From Pseudomonas sp. RIT-PI-S (GTDB lineage: Bacteria > Pseudomonadota > Gammaproteobacteria > Pseudomonadales > Pseudomonadaceae): a stretch of 64,000 bases of DNA. The translations under genes were made by a program, and so were the position numbers. The stretch covers positions 1 through 64,000 of the forward strand of contig NZ_JANZKJ010000016.1 in NCBI RefSeq assembly GCF_025642975.1, written 5' to 3'. Of the stretch, positions 16,406 through 24,690 are shown in pieces. Positions within the stretch are counted from its first letter, which is position 1. Each line of letters begins with the position of its first letter. Below the pieces are notes generated by a model. The model was not told where the DNA came from, did not search any database, and was given only the letters and a program-made list of their open reading frames with translations.

Positions 16406-17293
16406 ATGATGCCCTCCCCCCGTATCGGTCGTTTCGCCCCCACACCTAGTGGCCTGCTGCACTTTGGCTCCCTGGTTGCCGCCGTTGCGTCCTTCGTGGA
16501 TGCCCGCGCGCTAGGTGGGCAGTGGCTGCTGCGCATGGAGGACATCGACCCACCACGGGAAATGCCTGGCGCCAAGCACGCCATCCTGACCACCCTTGAA
16601 CACTACGGTTTCGAATGGGACGGCCCAGTGGTCTACCAGAGCGAGCGCCATGGGCTTTACCAGGCTGTGATAGACCGCTGGCTGCAGCAAGGGCTCGCCT
16701 ATGCCTGCACCTGTTCGCGCAAAACCCTGGAATCCTTCGGCGGCATCTATCCAGGTTTCTGCCGGGATGCGGGCCACGCCCCTGAGGGTGCCGCCATTCG
16801 GTTGCGGGTGCCCGAGCTACGTTATGGCTTCGAGGACCGGCTGCAAGGCCGCTTTGAGCAACACCTGGGCAACGAAGTCGGGGATTTCATCATCCGCCGG
16901 CGAGATGGCCTCTATGCCTACCAACTGGCCGTGGTGCTCGACGACGGCGCGCAAGGGGTGACCGACATCGTGCGGGGCGCCGACCTGCTGGACTCGACCC
17001 CGCGCCAACTCTATTTGCAAGAGCTGTTGGGTTTGCCCGCGCCGAGCTATCTGCATGTTCCGCTGCTGGTGCAGCCCGACGGCCACAAGCTCGGCAAGCG
17101 CTACCGCTCGGCGCCGCTCACGACGGACGACGCCCGGGCTCAGCTGCTGCGCGCCTTGCGCACCCTTGGCCAGCGCCCATCCACCGACCTGGACAGCGCC
17201 GCACCCAAAGACATCCTCGCCTGGGCGGTCAGGCACTGGCGGGTCGAGGCGCTACCTCGGGCCAGAACCCTGGCCGAAGCGCAGCTTCGTTGA
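16406..17293 (+). CDS. gluQ: Glutamyl-Q tRNA(Asp) synthetase
   Basis: Truncated glutamyl-tRNA synthetase paralogue that activates glutamate and joins it to the queuosine at position 34 of tRNA-Asp, not to a 3' end. 295 residues, lacking the anticodon-binding domain, as usual. Seen: RFAPTPSGLLHFGS, the class I HIGH-equivalent; cysteines in ACTCSR and GFCRD that form the zinc site; and GHKLGKRYRS, the KMSKS-equivalent near residue 230. Two adjacent ATGs at 16406 and 16409 are both possible starts. It follows dksA and precedes the cbrX-cbrA genes. Confidence 0.95.
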   Translation: MMPSPRIGRFAPTPSGLLHFGSLVAAVASFVDARALGGQWLLRMEDIDPPREMPGAKHAILTTLEHYGFEWDGPVVYQSERHGLYQAVIDRWLQQGLAYACTCSRKTLESFGGIYPGFCRDAGHAPEGAAIRLRVPELRYGFEDRLQGRFEQHLGNEVGDFIIRRRDGLYAYQLAVVLDDGAQGVTDIVRGADLLDSTPRQLYLQELLGLPAPSYLHVPLLVQPDGHKLGKRYRSAPLTTDDARAQLLRALRTLGQRPSTDLDSAAPKDILAWAVRHWRVEALPRARTLAEAQLR

Positions 17294-17395
17294 ACTCGAG
17301 GCGGGCGCCGGTAGGCAGCCGAACAGGCATCCGCTACCATCCGGGCAGCCCCACGGGGCGTGCCATCCAGCCGACCGCGAGGCGATGAGGCCAGC

Positions 17396-17572
17396 ATGTA
17401 TATCTATCGTTTGGTGTTGCTGCTGGTCGTCGGCATCTACCTGTTTTCCCCGGCCATCATGGACTGGTGGATCGAACCCACCGGCGCCTGGTATCGCCCC
17501 TACCTGCTGTGGCTGATTCTCATCGTGGTCACTTTTATCCTGCAAAGCCAGAGAGATGCCGATGAGCTTTAG
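17396..17572 (+). CDS. cbrX: Small membrane protein upstream of and overlapping cbrA (CbrX-like)
   Basis: A 58-residue protein with two hydrophobic segments (about residues 5-22 and 36-52) separated by a tryptophan-rich loop (MDWWIEPTGAWY). I placed the start at the ATG at 17396, preceded by GAGGC, rather than at 17360, because the extra residues are hydrophilic and unlike the rest. Its last codons overlap the start of cbrA by 11 bases, so cbrA translation is probably coupled to it. It corresponds to the small cbrX gene that I recall being described ahead of cbrAB in P. putida. Biochemical function is not known to me. Confidence 0.8.
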   Translation: MYIYRLVLLLVVGIYLFSPAIMDWWIEPTGAWYRPYLLWLILIVVTFILQSQRDADEL

Positions 17573-20510
17573 CCTGACCCAGATGATCCTGATCAGCGCC
17601 GCCTATCTATTGGTGCTGTTCGGCGTGGCCTGGGTGAGCGAGCGCGGGCTGATCCCGCGGTCGATCATTCGCCATCCCCTGACCTACACACTGTCGCTGG
17701 GGGTTTATGCCAGCGCCTGGGCCTTCTATGGCACGGTTGGCCTGGCCTATGAATACGGCTATGGGTTCCTGGCCTGCTACCTTGGAGTTTCCGGGGCTTT
17801 TCTGCTGGCGCCCGTGTTGCTGTACCCGATCCTCAAAATTACCCGCACTTACCAGCTTTCCTCACTCGCAGACCTGATCGCCTTCCGCTTCCGCAGCACC
17901 TGGGCCGGCGCACTCACCACCCTGTTCATGCTGGTGGGAGTGCTGCCGCTGCTGGCGCTGCAGATTCAAGCGGTCGCGGATTCGATCAGCATCCTGACCC
18001 AGGAACCGGTCAAGGATCGGGTGGCACTGAGCTTCTGCGCGCTCATTACCCTGTTCACCATTTTCTTCGGTTCCCGCCACATCGCCACCCGGGAGAAGCA
18101 CCAAGGCTTGGTGTTCGCCATCGCGTTTGAGTCGGTCATCAAGCTGATTGCCTTGGGCGGGCTCGGGCTGTATGCCCTCTATGGGGTATTCGGTGGGCCG
18201 CACCAGCTGGAATTGTGGCTGCTGCAAAACCAGATGGCCCTGGCCGCGCTGCACACACCTCTGCAGGAAGGGCCTTGGCGTACGCTGCTGCTGGTGTTCT
18301 TCGCCTCGGCCATCGTGATGCCGCACATGTACCACATGGCCTTCACCGAAAACCTCAACCCACGGGCGCTGGTCAGCGCCAGCTGGGGGTTGCCGTTGTT
18401 CCTGCTGTTGATGAGCCTGGCGGTACCACTGATCCTGTGGGCAGGGCTGCGCCTCGGCGCGACCACGTCACCTGAATATTTCACCCTCGGCGTAGGCATC
18501 GCTGCCAATAACAAGGCCCTGGCGCTGTTGGCCTATGTAGGCGGGCTGTCGGCCTCCAGCGGGCTGATCATCGTCACCACGCTGGCGCTCTCAGGCATGG
18601 CCCTTAACCACCTGGTGTTGCCCCTGTACCAACCGCCGGCCGGCGGCAGTATCTATCGCTGGCTGAAATGGACCCGCCGCGGCCTGATCGTCGCGATCAT
18701 CATGGCCGGGTATGGCTTCTACCTGATGCTTGGCACCCGCCAGGACCTGGCCCACCTCGGCATTGTCGCCTTCGTCGCGACCTTGCAGTTCCTTCCGGGG
18801 GTGCTTTCGGTGCTGTACTGGCCGACCGCCAACCGGCGCGGGTTCATCGCGGGGCTATTGGCAGGGGTCGCGGTCTGGTCGGTCACCATGCTGATGCCGC
18901 TGATCGGCGACGTCGACGGCTTCTATATTCCCGTGCTGGACATGATTTACGTGCTGGACGACACCAGTTGGCACATGGCGGCGATCGCATCCCTCGCGGC
19001 CAACGTGCTGCTGTTTACCCTGGTGTCGCTGTTCACTGATGCCAGCACTGAAGAAAGCAGCGCGGCCGAAGCCTGCGCCGTGGATAACGTACGCCGGCCG
19101 CAACGGCGCGAGCTGCACGCTGCCTCTCCGCAGGAGTTCGCCACCCAGCTGGCCAAGCCGCTGGGCGCCAGGGCGGCGCAGAAGGAAGTGGAACAAGCGC
19201 TGCGCGACCTTTACCTGCCTTTCGATGAACGCCGGCCGTATGCACTGCGCAGGTTGCGCGATCGTATCGAAGCGAACCTGTCGGGGCTGATGGGCCCAAG
19301 CGTTGCCCAGGACATCGTGGAAACCTTCCTGCCTTACAAATCGGGCGGCGAAACCTATGTGACCGAGGACATCCATTTCATCGAAAGCCGCCTGGAAGAC
19401 TATCACTCGCGCCTCACCGGCCTCGCCGCAGAACTCGATGCCTTGCGTCGCTATCACCGGCAAACCTTGCAAGAACTGCCCATGGGTGTGTGCTCGCTGG
19501 CCAAGGATCGCGAGATCCTCATGTGGAACAAGGCCATGGAGGAGCTGACGGGTATTTCCGCGCAGCGCGTGGTCGGTTCCCGCCTGGTGACCATCGCCGA
19601 GCCTTGGCGAGAACTGCTGCAGAGCTTCATCCAAGGGGCCGATGAGCATTTGCACAAGCAACGCCTGGGCCTCGATGGCCAGACCCGCTGGCTGAACCTG
19701 CACAAGGCGGCCATCGACGAACCCCTGGCCCCCGGCAACAGCGGGCTGGTATTGCTGGTCGAAGACCTTACCGAGACGCAGATGCTCGAAGACAAGCTCG
19801 TCCATTCCGAGCGCCTGGCCAGCATTGGCCGCCTGGCCGCGGGCGTCGCGCATGAGATCGGCAACCCGATCACCGGCATCGCCTGCCTGGCGCAGAACCT
19901 GCGGGAAGAGCGCGAGGGCGATGGGGAAATCACCGAACTGTCGAGCCAGATCCTCGAGCAGACCAAGCGGGTGTCTCGCATCGTGCAGTCCTTGATGAGC
20001 TTCGCCCACGCCGGCAGCCATCAGCACAGCGAGGAAGCGGTCAGCCTCGCCGAAGTGGCCCAGGATGCCATCGGCCTGCTGGCCCTTAACCGGCGCAATT
20101 TCGAAGTGCAGTTCTACAACCTCTGCGACCCGGACCATTGGGCTGAAGGGGACCCGCAGCGGCTGGCGCAAGTGTTGATCAACCTGCTGTCCAATGCCCG
20201 CGATGCCTCCCCTGCCGGCAGCGCGGTACGGGTGCGCAGTGAAGGCAGCGAACACACCGTGGACCTGATCGTCGAGGATGAGGGCAGCGGGATACCGAAA
20301 AACATCATGGACAGGCTGTTCGAGCCCTTTTTCACCACCAAGGATCCCGGCGAAGGCACAGGCCTGGGCCTCGCGCTGGTCTATTCCATTGTGGAGGAGC
20401 ATTATGGGCAAATCACCATCGACAGCCCGGCTGACGCACAAAGGCAACTTGGCACCCGTATTCGGGTGACCCTGCCCCGCCATGTCGAAGCGACGTCCGC
20501 CGTTAACTGA
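17562..20510 (+). CDS. cbrA: CbrA, SLC5-like transporter/sensor histidine kinase
   Basis: Membrane sensor kinase that, with CbrB, controls carbon and nitrogen source use. 982 residues from the ATG at 17562, which has GAGAG about 6 bases upstream (the ATG at 17556 touches that site). Residues 1 to about 490 form 12-13 membrane segments of the sodium/solute symporter (SLC5) type. A STAC-like linker and PAS-like region follow (about 510-735). The HisKA box is GVAHEIGNPITGIA near residues 760-773, and the HATPase domain has NLLSNARDAS, EDEGSGIPK and GTGLGLALVYS. The fused transporter is known to carry histidine in P. fluorescens. cbrB follows 23 bases later. Confidence 0.96.
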   Translation: MSFSLTQMILISAAYLLVLFGVAWVSERGLIPRSIIRHPLTYTLSLGVYASAWAFYGTVGLAYEYGYGFLACYLGVSGAFLLAPVLLYPILKITRTYQLSSLADLIAFRFRSTWAGALTTLFMLVGVLPLLALQIQAVADSISILTQEPVKDRVALSFCALITLFTIFFGSRHIATREKHQGLVFAIAFESVIKLIALGGLGLYALYGVFGGPHQLELWLLQNQMALAALHTPLQEGPWRTLLLVFFASAIVMPHMYHMAFTENLNPRALVSASWGLPLFLLLMSLAVPLILWAGLRLGATTSPEYFTLGVGIAANNKALALLAYVGGLSASSGLIIVTTLALSGMALNHLVLPLYQPPAGGSIYRWLKWTRRGLIVAIIMAGYGFYLMLGTRQDLAHLGIVAFVATLQFLPGVLSVLYWPTANRRGFIAGLLAGVAVWSVTMLMPLIGDVDGFYIPVLDMIYVLDDTSWHMAAIASLAANVLLFTLVSLFTDASTEESSAAEACAVDNVRRPQRRELHAASPQEFATQLAKPLGARAAQKEVEQALRDLYLPFDERRPYALRRLRDRIEANLSGLMGPSVAQDIVETFLPYKSGGETYVTEDIHFIESRLEDYHSRLTGLAAELDALRRYHRQTLQELPMGVCSLAKDREILMWNKAMEELTGISAQRVVGSRLVTIAEPWRELLQSFIQGADEHLHKQRLGLDGQTRWLNLHKAAIDEPLAPGNSGLVLLVEDLTETQMLEDKLVHSERLASIGRLAAGVAHEIGNPITGIACLAQNLREEREGDGEITELSSQILEQTKRVSRIVQSLMSFAHAGSHQHSEEAVSLAEVAQDAIGLLALNRRNFEVQFYNLCDPDHWAEGDPQRLAQVLINLLSNARDASPAGSAVRVRSEGSEHTVDLIVEDEGSGIPKNIMDRLFEPFFTTKDPGEGTGLGLALVYSIVEEHYGQITIDSPADAQRQLGTRIRVTLPRHVEATSAVN

Positions 20511-20533
20511 GACCGTCGAGAGAACCGAATCAG

Positions 20534-21955
20534 ATGCCGCATATTCTCATCGTCGAAGACGAAACCATCATTCGCTCTGCCTTGCGTCGCCTGCTTGAAC
20601 GGAATCAGTATCAGGTCAGCGAAGCCGGCTCCGTGCAGGAAGCACAGGAGCGCTTCACCATCCATTCGTTCGACCTTATCGTCAGCGACCTGCGTTTGCC
20701 TGGGGCGCCCGGTACCGAGCTGATCAAGCTCGGCCAAGGCAAGCCGGTGCTGATCATGACCAGCTATGCGAGCCTGCGCTCGGCCGTGGACTCGATGAAA
20801 ATGGGCGCGGTGGACTACATTGCCAAGCCTTTCGACCACGACGAGATGCTCCAGGCCGTCGCCCGTATCCTGCGAGACCGCCAGCCGGTGTTCGCGGCGG
20901 GCGAGCGGGAAAAACCGGGAACGAAAAGCGGTGAAAAGCCGGCGGCCAACCCGCAAGGGGAGATCGGCATCATTGGCTCCTGCCCGCCCATGCAGGACCT
21001 CTATGGCAAAATCCGCAAGGTCGCACCTACCGACTCCAACGTCTTGATCCAAGGTGAATCGGGCACCGGCAAGGAGCTGGTCGCTCGCGCCTTGCATAAC
21101 CTGTCACGCCGGGCCAAGGCCACCATGATTTCGGTGAACTGCGCGGCCATTCCAGAAACCTTGATCGAGTCCGAACTGTTCGGCCATGAAAAAGGCGCCT
21201 TCACCGGTGCCAGCGCTGGCCGCGCCGGGCTCGTCGAAGCTGCGGATGGCGGCACCCTGTTCCTGGATGAAATCGGCGAGTTGCCGCTCGAGGCTCAAGC
21301 ACGGCTGCTGCGCGTGTTGCAAGAAGGTGAAATCCGCCGGGTTGGGTCGGTGCAGTCGCAAAAAGTGGACGTTCGCCTGATAGCCGCCACTCACCGTGAC
21401 CTGAAAAGCCTCGCCAAGGTTGGCCAGTTCCGTGAAGACCTTTATTACCGGCTGCATGTGATAGCGCTGAAGTTGCCGCCCCTGCGCGAGCGCGGCAGCG
21501 ACGTGATCGAAATCGCCAATGTGTTTCTTGCCCGCCAGGCGGCGAGGCTCGGGAGAGAGGGCATGCGGTTCGGCCCGGACGCTGAGAGTGCCATTCGCCA
21601 CTACGGCTGGCCGGGCAACGTCCGCGAGCTGGAAAATGCCGTGGAACGCGCGGTGATCCTGAGCGAAAGCGTACAGATTACCGCCGACCTGCTGGGCATC
21701 GATATAGAGCTGGGCGCCCTCGATGAAGACGATGACTTTTCTACCGCGCCGGCTGCCCAACCGGCGGCCAACCACGAGCCCACCGAAGACCTTTCGCTGG
21801 AAGATTACTTCCAGCACTTCGTGCTCGAACATCAGGATCACATGACCGAAACCGAGCTGGCACGCAAGCTGGGCGTGAGCCGTAAATGCCTCTGGGAGCG
21901 CCGTCAGCGGCTTGGAATTCCGCGGCGTAAATCGAGCGTGGCCAACGAAGGGTAA
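20534..21955 (+). CDS. cbrB: CbrB, NtrC-family sigma-54-dependent response regulator
   Basis: Activator of sigma-54 promoters, phosphorylated by CbrA; its main target is the crcZ RNA gene that lies directly downstream. 473 residues: receiver domain with Asp52 in VSDLRLPG and Lys98 in AKPF; linker of about 25 residues; AAA+ domain with Walker A GESGTGKE at 174-181 and the sigma-54 contact loop GAFTGA at 221-226; and a C-terminal Fis-type helix-turn-helix (TELARKLGVSRKCLWERRQRL). All key residues are intact. It is cotranscribed with cbrA. Confidence 0.97.
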   Translation: MPHILIVEDETIIRSALRRLLERNQYQVSEAGSVQEAQERFTIHSFDLIVSDLRLPGAPGTELIKLGQGKPVLIMTSYASLRSAVDSMKMGAVDYIAKPFDHDEMLQAVARILRDRQPVFAAGEREKPGTKSGEKPAANPQGEIGIIGSCPPMQDLYGKIRKVAPTDSNVLIQGESGTGKELVARALHNLSRRAKATMISVNCAAIPETLIESELFGHEKGAFTGASAGRAGLVEAADGGTLFLDEIGELPLEAQARLLRVLQEGEIRRVGSVQSQKVDVRLIAATHRDLKSLAKVGQFREDLYYRLHVIALKLPPLRERGSDVIEIANVFLARQAARLGREGMRFGPDAESAIRHYGWPGNVRELENAVERAVILSESVQITADLLGIDIELGALDEDDDFSTAPAAQPAANHEPTEDLSLEDYFQHFVLEHQDHMTETELARKLGVSRKCLWERRQRLGIPRRKSSVANEG

Positions 21956-21960
21956 GCAGG

Positions 21961-21989
21961 TGTTACCGGCCCGCTACCCAGCTGTAACA
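21961..21989 (+). promoter_or_regulatory. Likely CbrB upstream activating site
   Basis: TGTTAC (21961-21966) and GTAACA (21984-21989) form an interrupted palindrome with a 17-base spacer, starting just after the cbrB stop codon. A further GGTAAC half-site lies near 22013. This type of TGTTAC/GTAACA element is what I recall for CbrB sites at crcZ and crcY in P. putida. It is about 125 bases upstream of the sigma-54 promoter, the usual distance for an NtrC-type enhancer. Confidence 0.65.
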
Positions 21990-22084
21990 AAGCCGGGGCA
22001 TACGGTAACGATTTTTTCGTGTAGCGCAGCTGTAAAACCACTACCCACCATCGCAAGCCCTTGAAAATAAAAGAATTTTAAAAG

Positions 22085-22101
22085 TTGGCACAGCACCTGC
22101 T
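22085..22101 (+). promoter_or_regulatory. Sigma-54 (-24/-12) promoter of crcZ
   Basis: The sequence TTGGCAC (22085-22091), five bases, then CTGCT has the invariant GG at 22087-22088 and GC at 22099-22100, exactly 10 bases apart as RpoN promoters require. Transcription should begin near 22111. It explains how CbrB, encoded immediately upstream, would control the RNA. Confidence 0.88.
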
Positions 22102-22110
22102 ATATCTACG

Positions 22111-22475
22111 GTACAAGAACAACAACAAGCGCTAACAACACAATAAAAACAACACGAATCGGCTCACGCATAACAAGAACAACACGGCATGAGGCGTAGC
22201 TAACTGATTCTTTTGGAGAGGTATTGTTTCGGGTTTCCCGCGACCAGGCCGAGAACAACAAAAACTGCGATGCAGCAGTGCCTGAACTGGTTGGACCTTC
22301 GGGTCGGCACAATACGGCGTTCAAAGCAATCCGTTTGCTCTTTACTCCTGAATTGGGAGAGCCCCAGGCACACCGCCTGACGGGCCGGGCGCTCAACAAA
22401 AACAAAAAGCCCACGCAAGAACAAAAATGAGCACGCAACGACTTTCCAGGGGAGCTTCGGCTCCCCTTGTCGTTT
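22111..22475 (+). ncRNA. crcZ: CrcZ, Hfq/Crc-sequestering regulatory RNA
   Basis: CrcZ relieves catabolite repression by binding Hfq and Crc, so target mRNAs with A-rich sites become translated. In this approximately 365-nt RNA I can see six A-rich (AAnAAnAA-like) stretches at about 22115-22129, 22142-22155, 22172-22185, 22251-22265, 22394-22409 and 22417-22428, most of them unpaired by eye. It begins at the sigma-54 promoter and ends at an 8-bp stem with a TTCG loop (22448-22467). The ends are inferred, not mapped. Small reading frames in this stretch (for example 22224-22430) have no family features and are not proposed as genes. Confidence 0.92.
22448..22475 (+). terminator. Terminator of CrcZ
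   Basis: AGGGGAGC (22448-22455), TTCG loop, GCTCCCCT (22460-22467), then a T-rich but interrupted tail (TGTCGTTTC). The UUCG-capped stem is very stable. The tail is weaker than a typical T-run, so some read-through towards pcnB is possible. Confidence 0.8.
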
Positions 22476-22589
22476 CCCTACAAGCCCATTCGCGGCGTCC
22501 TACACCATCTCGTCACTAAATGCTAGAATCCCCGCCCATCATGCGGTCACTCCTGGTATGACCGATCATCCCTTCATACAGTGCATCCC

Positions 22590-23978
22590 ATGCTGAAGAA
22601 GCTGTTCCAGTCTTTCCGTCCCCCGGCCCGTCAGGTCCATCATCAACGCAGCACCCCCGAAGTGCTCAATAGCGGCGCCCATGCGCTGCAACGTCATCAG
22701 TTCAGCCGCCATGCCGTGAGCATCGTCGAACGCCTGCAACAGGCCGGCTACCAGGCATACCTGGTGGGTGGCTGCGTGCGTGACCTGCTGCTGAACCTGC
22801 CGCCAAAAGATTTCGACGTCGCCACCAGCGCCACCCCCGAGCAGATCCGCGGCGAGTTTCGTAATGCCCGGATCATCGGCCGCCGCTTCAAGCTCGTACA
22901 TATCCATTTCGGCCGCGAAATCATCGAAGTGGCCACCTTCAGGGCCAATCACCCCGAAGACGAAGAGCAAACCAGCCACCACTCCTCGCGCAACGAAAGC
23001 GGGTTGATCCTGCGTGACAACGTTTACGGCACGCTTGAAGAAGATGCGCAACGCCGGGACTTCACCATCAATGCGCTCTACTACGACCCGGTCAGCGACC
23101 GCATTCTGGACTATGCCAACGGTGTGCATGACGTGCGCAACCGGCTGATCCGGCTGATCGGGGACCCGCGCCAGCGCTACCAGGAAGACCCCGTGCGCAT
23201 GTTGCGTGCCGTGCGCTTCGCCGCCAAGCTGGACTTCGGCATCGAGCGCCACACCATGCTGCCTATCCGCGAATTGGCAGGGCTGCTGCAGGGTATTCCC
23301 GGCGCTCGGCTGTTCGAGGAAGTGCTCAAGCTGTTCCTGTCTGGCCAGGCGACCGACACCTTCGAAATGCTGGTGGACCTGAACCTGTTCGAGCAGATGT
23401 TCCCAGCCAGTGCCGAAGCGCTCGAACATAACCCGACCTATACCCACACGCTGATCCGTAACGCCTTGGTCAACACAGACCTGCGCGTTCAGCAAGGCAA
23501 ACCCGTCACCCCAGCCTTCCTGTTCGCTGCGCTGCTATGGCCTGCCCTCCCCGCCCGTGCGCTGGAGCTGCAAGCCAAGGGCATGCCGCCGATTCCAGCC
23601 ATGCAAGAAGCGGCTCACGACTTGATCGCGGAGCAGTGCCAGTACATCGCGATACCCAAGCGATTTACCCTGCCGATCAAGGAAATCTGGGACATGCAAG
23701 AGCGGCTGCCTCGCCGCAGCGGCAAGCGCGCCGACGTATTGCTGGACAACCCGCGGTTCCGAGCCGGCTACGACTTCCTCTTGTTGCGCGAAACCGCCGG
23801 GGAAGAAACCGAAGGCCTGGGCCAATGGTGGACCGATTACCAAGAGGCCTCGGAAAGCGAACGCCGCACGCTGATCCGCGAGCTGGGCAGCCGCGAAGAC
23901 AGCGCTACGCCCGGCGCCCCGGTGCGTAAAAAACGCCGCAGCAACAGCCGCCGCAAAGGCGACAGCTTCGCCGAATGA
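22590..23978 (+). CDS. pcnB: Poly(A) polymerase I
   Basis: PcnB adds 3' poly(A) tails that speed RNA decay. The protein has 462 residues from the ATG at 22590 (MLKKLFQSFRPP); a GTG three codons earlier is a weaker alternative. Class II nucleotidyltransferase features are present: GGCVRDLLL near residue 60 and the catalytic DFDVATSA, then RRDFTINALYYDP and the RNA-binding helix block DPVRMLRAVRFAAKLDF. The C-terminus ends in a basic tail (KKRRSNSRRK), as in poly(A) polymerases and unlike CCA-adding enzymes. It overlaps folK by 4 bases (ATGA). Confidence 0.95.
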   Translation: MLKKLFQSFRPPARQVHHQRSTPEVLNSGAHALQRHQFSRHAVSIVERLQQAGYQAYLVGGCVRDLLLNLPPKDFDVATSATPEQIRGEFRNARIIGRRFKLVHIHFGREIIEVATFRANHPEDEEQTSHHSSRNESGLILRDNVYGTLEEDAQRRDFTINALYYDPVSDRILDYANGVHDVRNRLIRLIGDPRQRYQEDPVRMLRAVRFAAKLDFGIERHTMLPIRELAGLLQGIPGARLFEEVLKLFLSGQATDTFEMLVDLNLFEQMFPASAEALEHNPTYTHTLIRNALVNTDLRVQQGKPVTPAFLFAALLWPALPARALELQAKGMPPIPAMQEAAHDLIAEQCQYIAIPKRFTLPIKEIWDMQERLPRRSGKRADVLLDNPRFRAGYDFLLLRETAGEETEGLGQWWTDYQEASESERRTLIRELGSREDSATPGAPVRKKRRSNSRRKGDSFAE

Positions 23979-24472
23979 ACAGGCCGGAGCGGGTGTTCAT
24001 CGGCCTGGGCAGTAACCTGACCGAGCCGGCCGAACAGTTGCGCCAAGCCCTGGGCAGCCTTCGCCGCTTGCCCGGTTGCGCTTGGGTCGGGGTGTCTGGG
24101 CTGTATGCAAGCGACTCGCTGCTGCCTGGCCAATCTCGTTACAGCAATGCCGTGGCCGCGCTGGACACTACCCTGCCGCCGCTGACGCTGCTCGATGCGC
24201 TGCAAGCCATCGAAAACGACCAGGGCCGCGTGCGTGCCGAGCGCTGGGGAGCCCGCACCCTCGACCTGGATATCATCCTGTTCGGTGACCGGGTGCTGGA
24301 CGAGCCGCGGCTGCGCGTGCCGCACTATCATCTTCACGCCCGACCGTTCGTCCTCTACCCATTGGCCGAGCTGGTCAGCGAGGGTTTTATCCTGGCAGAT
24401 GGCCGTAGCCTGCAAGCACTGCTGCACGCCTGCCCGTTCGAAGGCCTTGAGCGCCAGGGCGAGCTGGCGTAA
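23975..24472 (+). CDS. folK: 2-amino-4-hydroxy-6-hydroxymethyldihydropteridine pyrophosphokinase
   Basis: FolK transfers pyrophosphate from ATP to 6-hydroxymethyl-7,8-dihydropterin, the step before dihydropteroate synthase (FolP, encoded at 45913-46764). 165 residues with FIGLGSNL at the N-terminus and the ATP/Mg signature RWGARTLDLDIILFGD near residues 89-104 carrying the two metal-binding aspartates. The ATG at 23975 overlaps the pcnB stop codon by 4 bases, implying coupled translation. The panB gene follows after about 220 bases that contain possible promoter elements. Confidence 0.96.
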   Translation: MNRPERVFIGLGSNLTEPAEQLRQALGSLRRLPGCAWVGVSGLYASDSLLPGQSRYSNAVAALDTTLPPLTLLDALQAIENDQGRVRAERWGARTLDLDIILFGDRVLDEPRLRVPHYHLHARPFVLYPLAELVSEGFILADGRSLQALLHACPFEGLERQGELA

Positions 24473-24515
24473 CCACACCGGTAACAACGCGGTAACAGCC
24501 TGGCCGCCGCCCCAC

Positions 24516-24571
24516 ATTTGACTTCCCGTGAGCGGCTCACGACTATAGGCGGCCTGCCGGCCCCGGCAGGC
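24516..24571 (+). promoter_or_regulatory. Two palindromes and a candidate promoter upstream of panBC
   Basis: A -35-like TTGACT at 24518-24523 is followed by a perfect interrupted palindrome CGTGAGC-G-GCTCACG (24527-24541), then TATAGG (24544-24549) as a poor -10 with 20-base spacing. A second palindrome, GCCTGCCGG-CC-CCGGCAGGC, spans 24552-24571. The first has the size and position of a repressor operator; the second could be a folK terminator without a T-run or a leader hairpin. Direct repeats GGTAACA lie just upstream (24479-24485 and 24491-24497). Confidence 0.45.
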
Positions 24572-24690
24572 ACAAAACCGGTAGCAAGCGCGGCTGCCCT
24601 GCCCTGTGTCACCACGCAGTTCCGTGCCGTTACCGCGATACACGTGTAGCCCCCGCCAACCGCGCGATGGCTGACCGAGGACTTGAATTC

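Noticed and set aside
18855..20483. 542-codon open frame on the minus strand opposite cbrA
   Set aside because: cbrA is clearly real, with kinase motifs in order; the reverse frame has none.
22224..22430. Small open frames in the crcZ region on both strands
   Set aside because: The region is an sRNA with sigma-54 promoter, A-rich motifs and a terminator; the frames lack good ribosome binding sites and conserved features.
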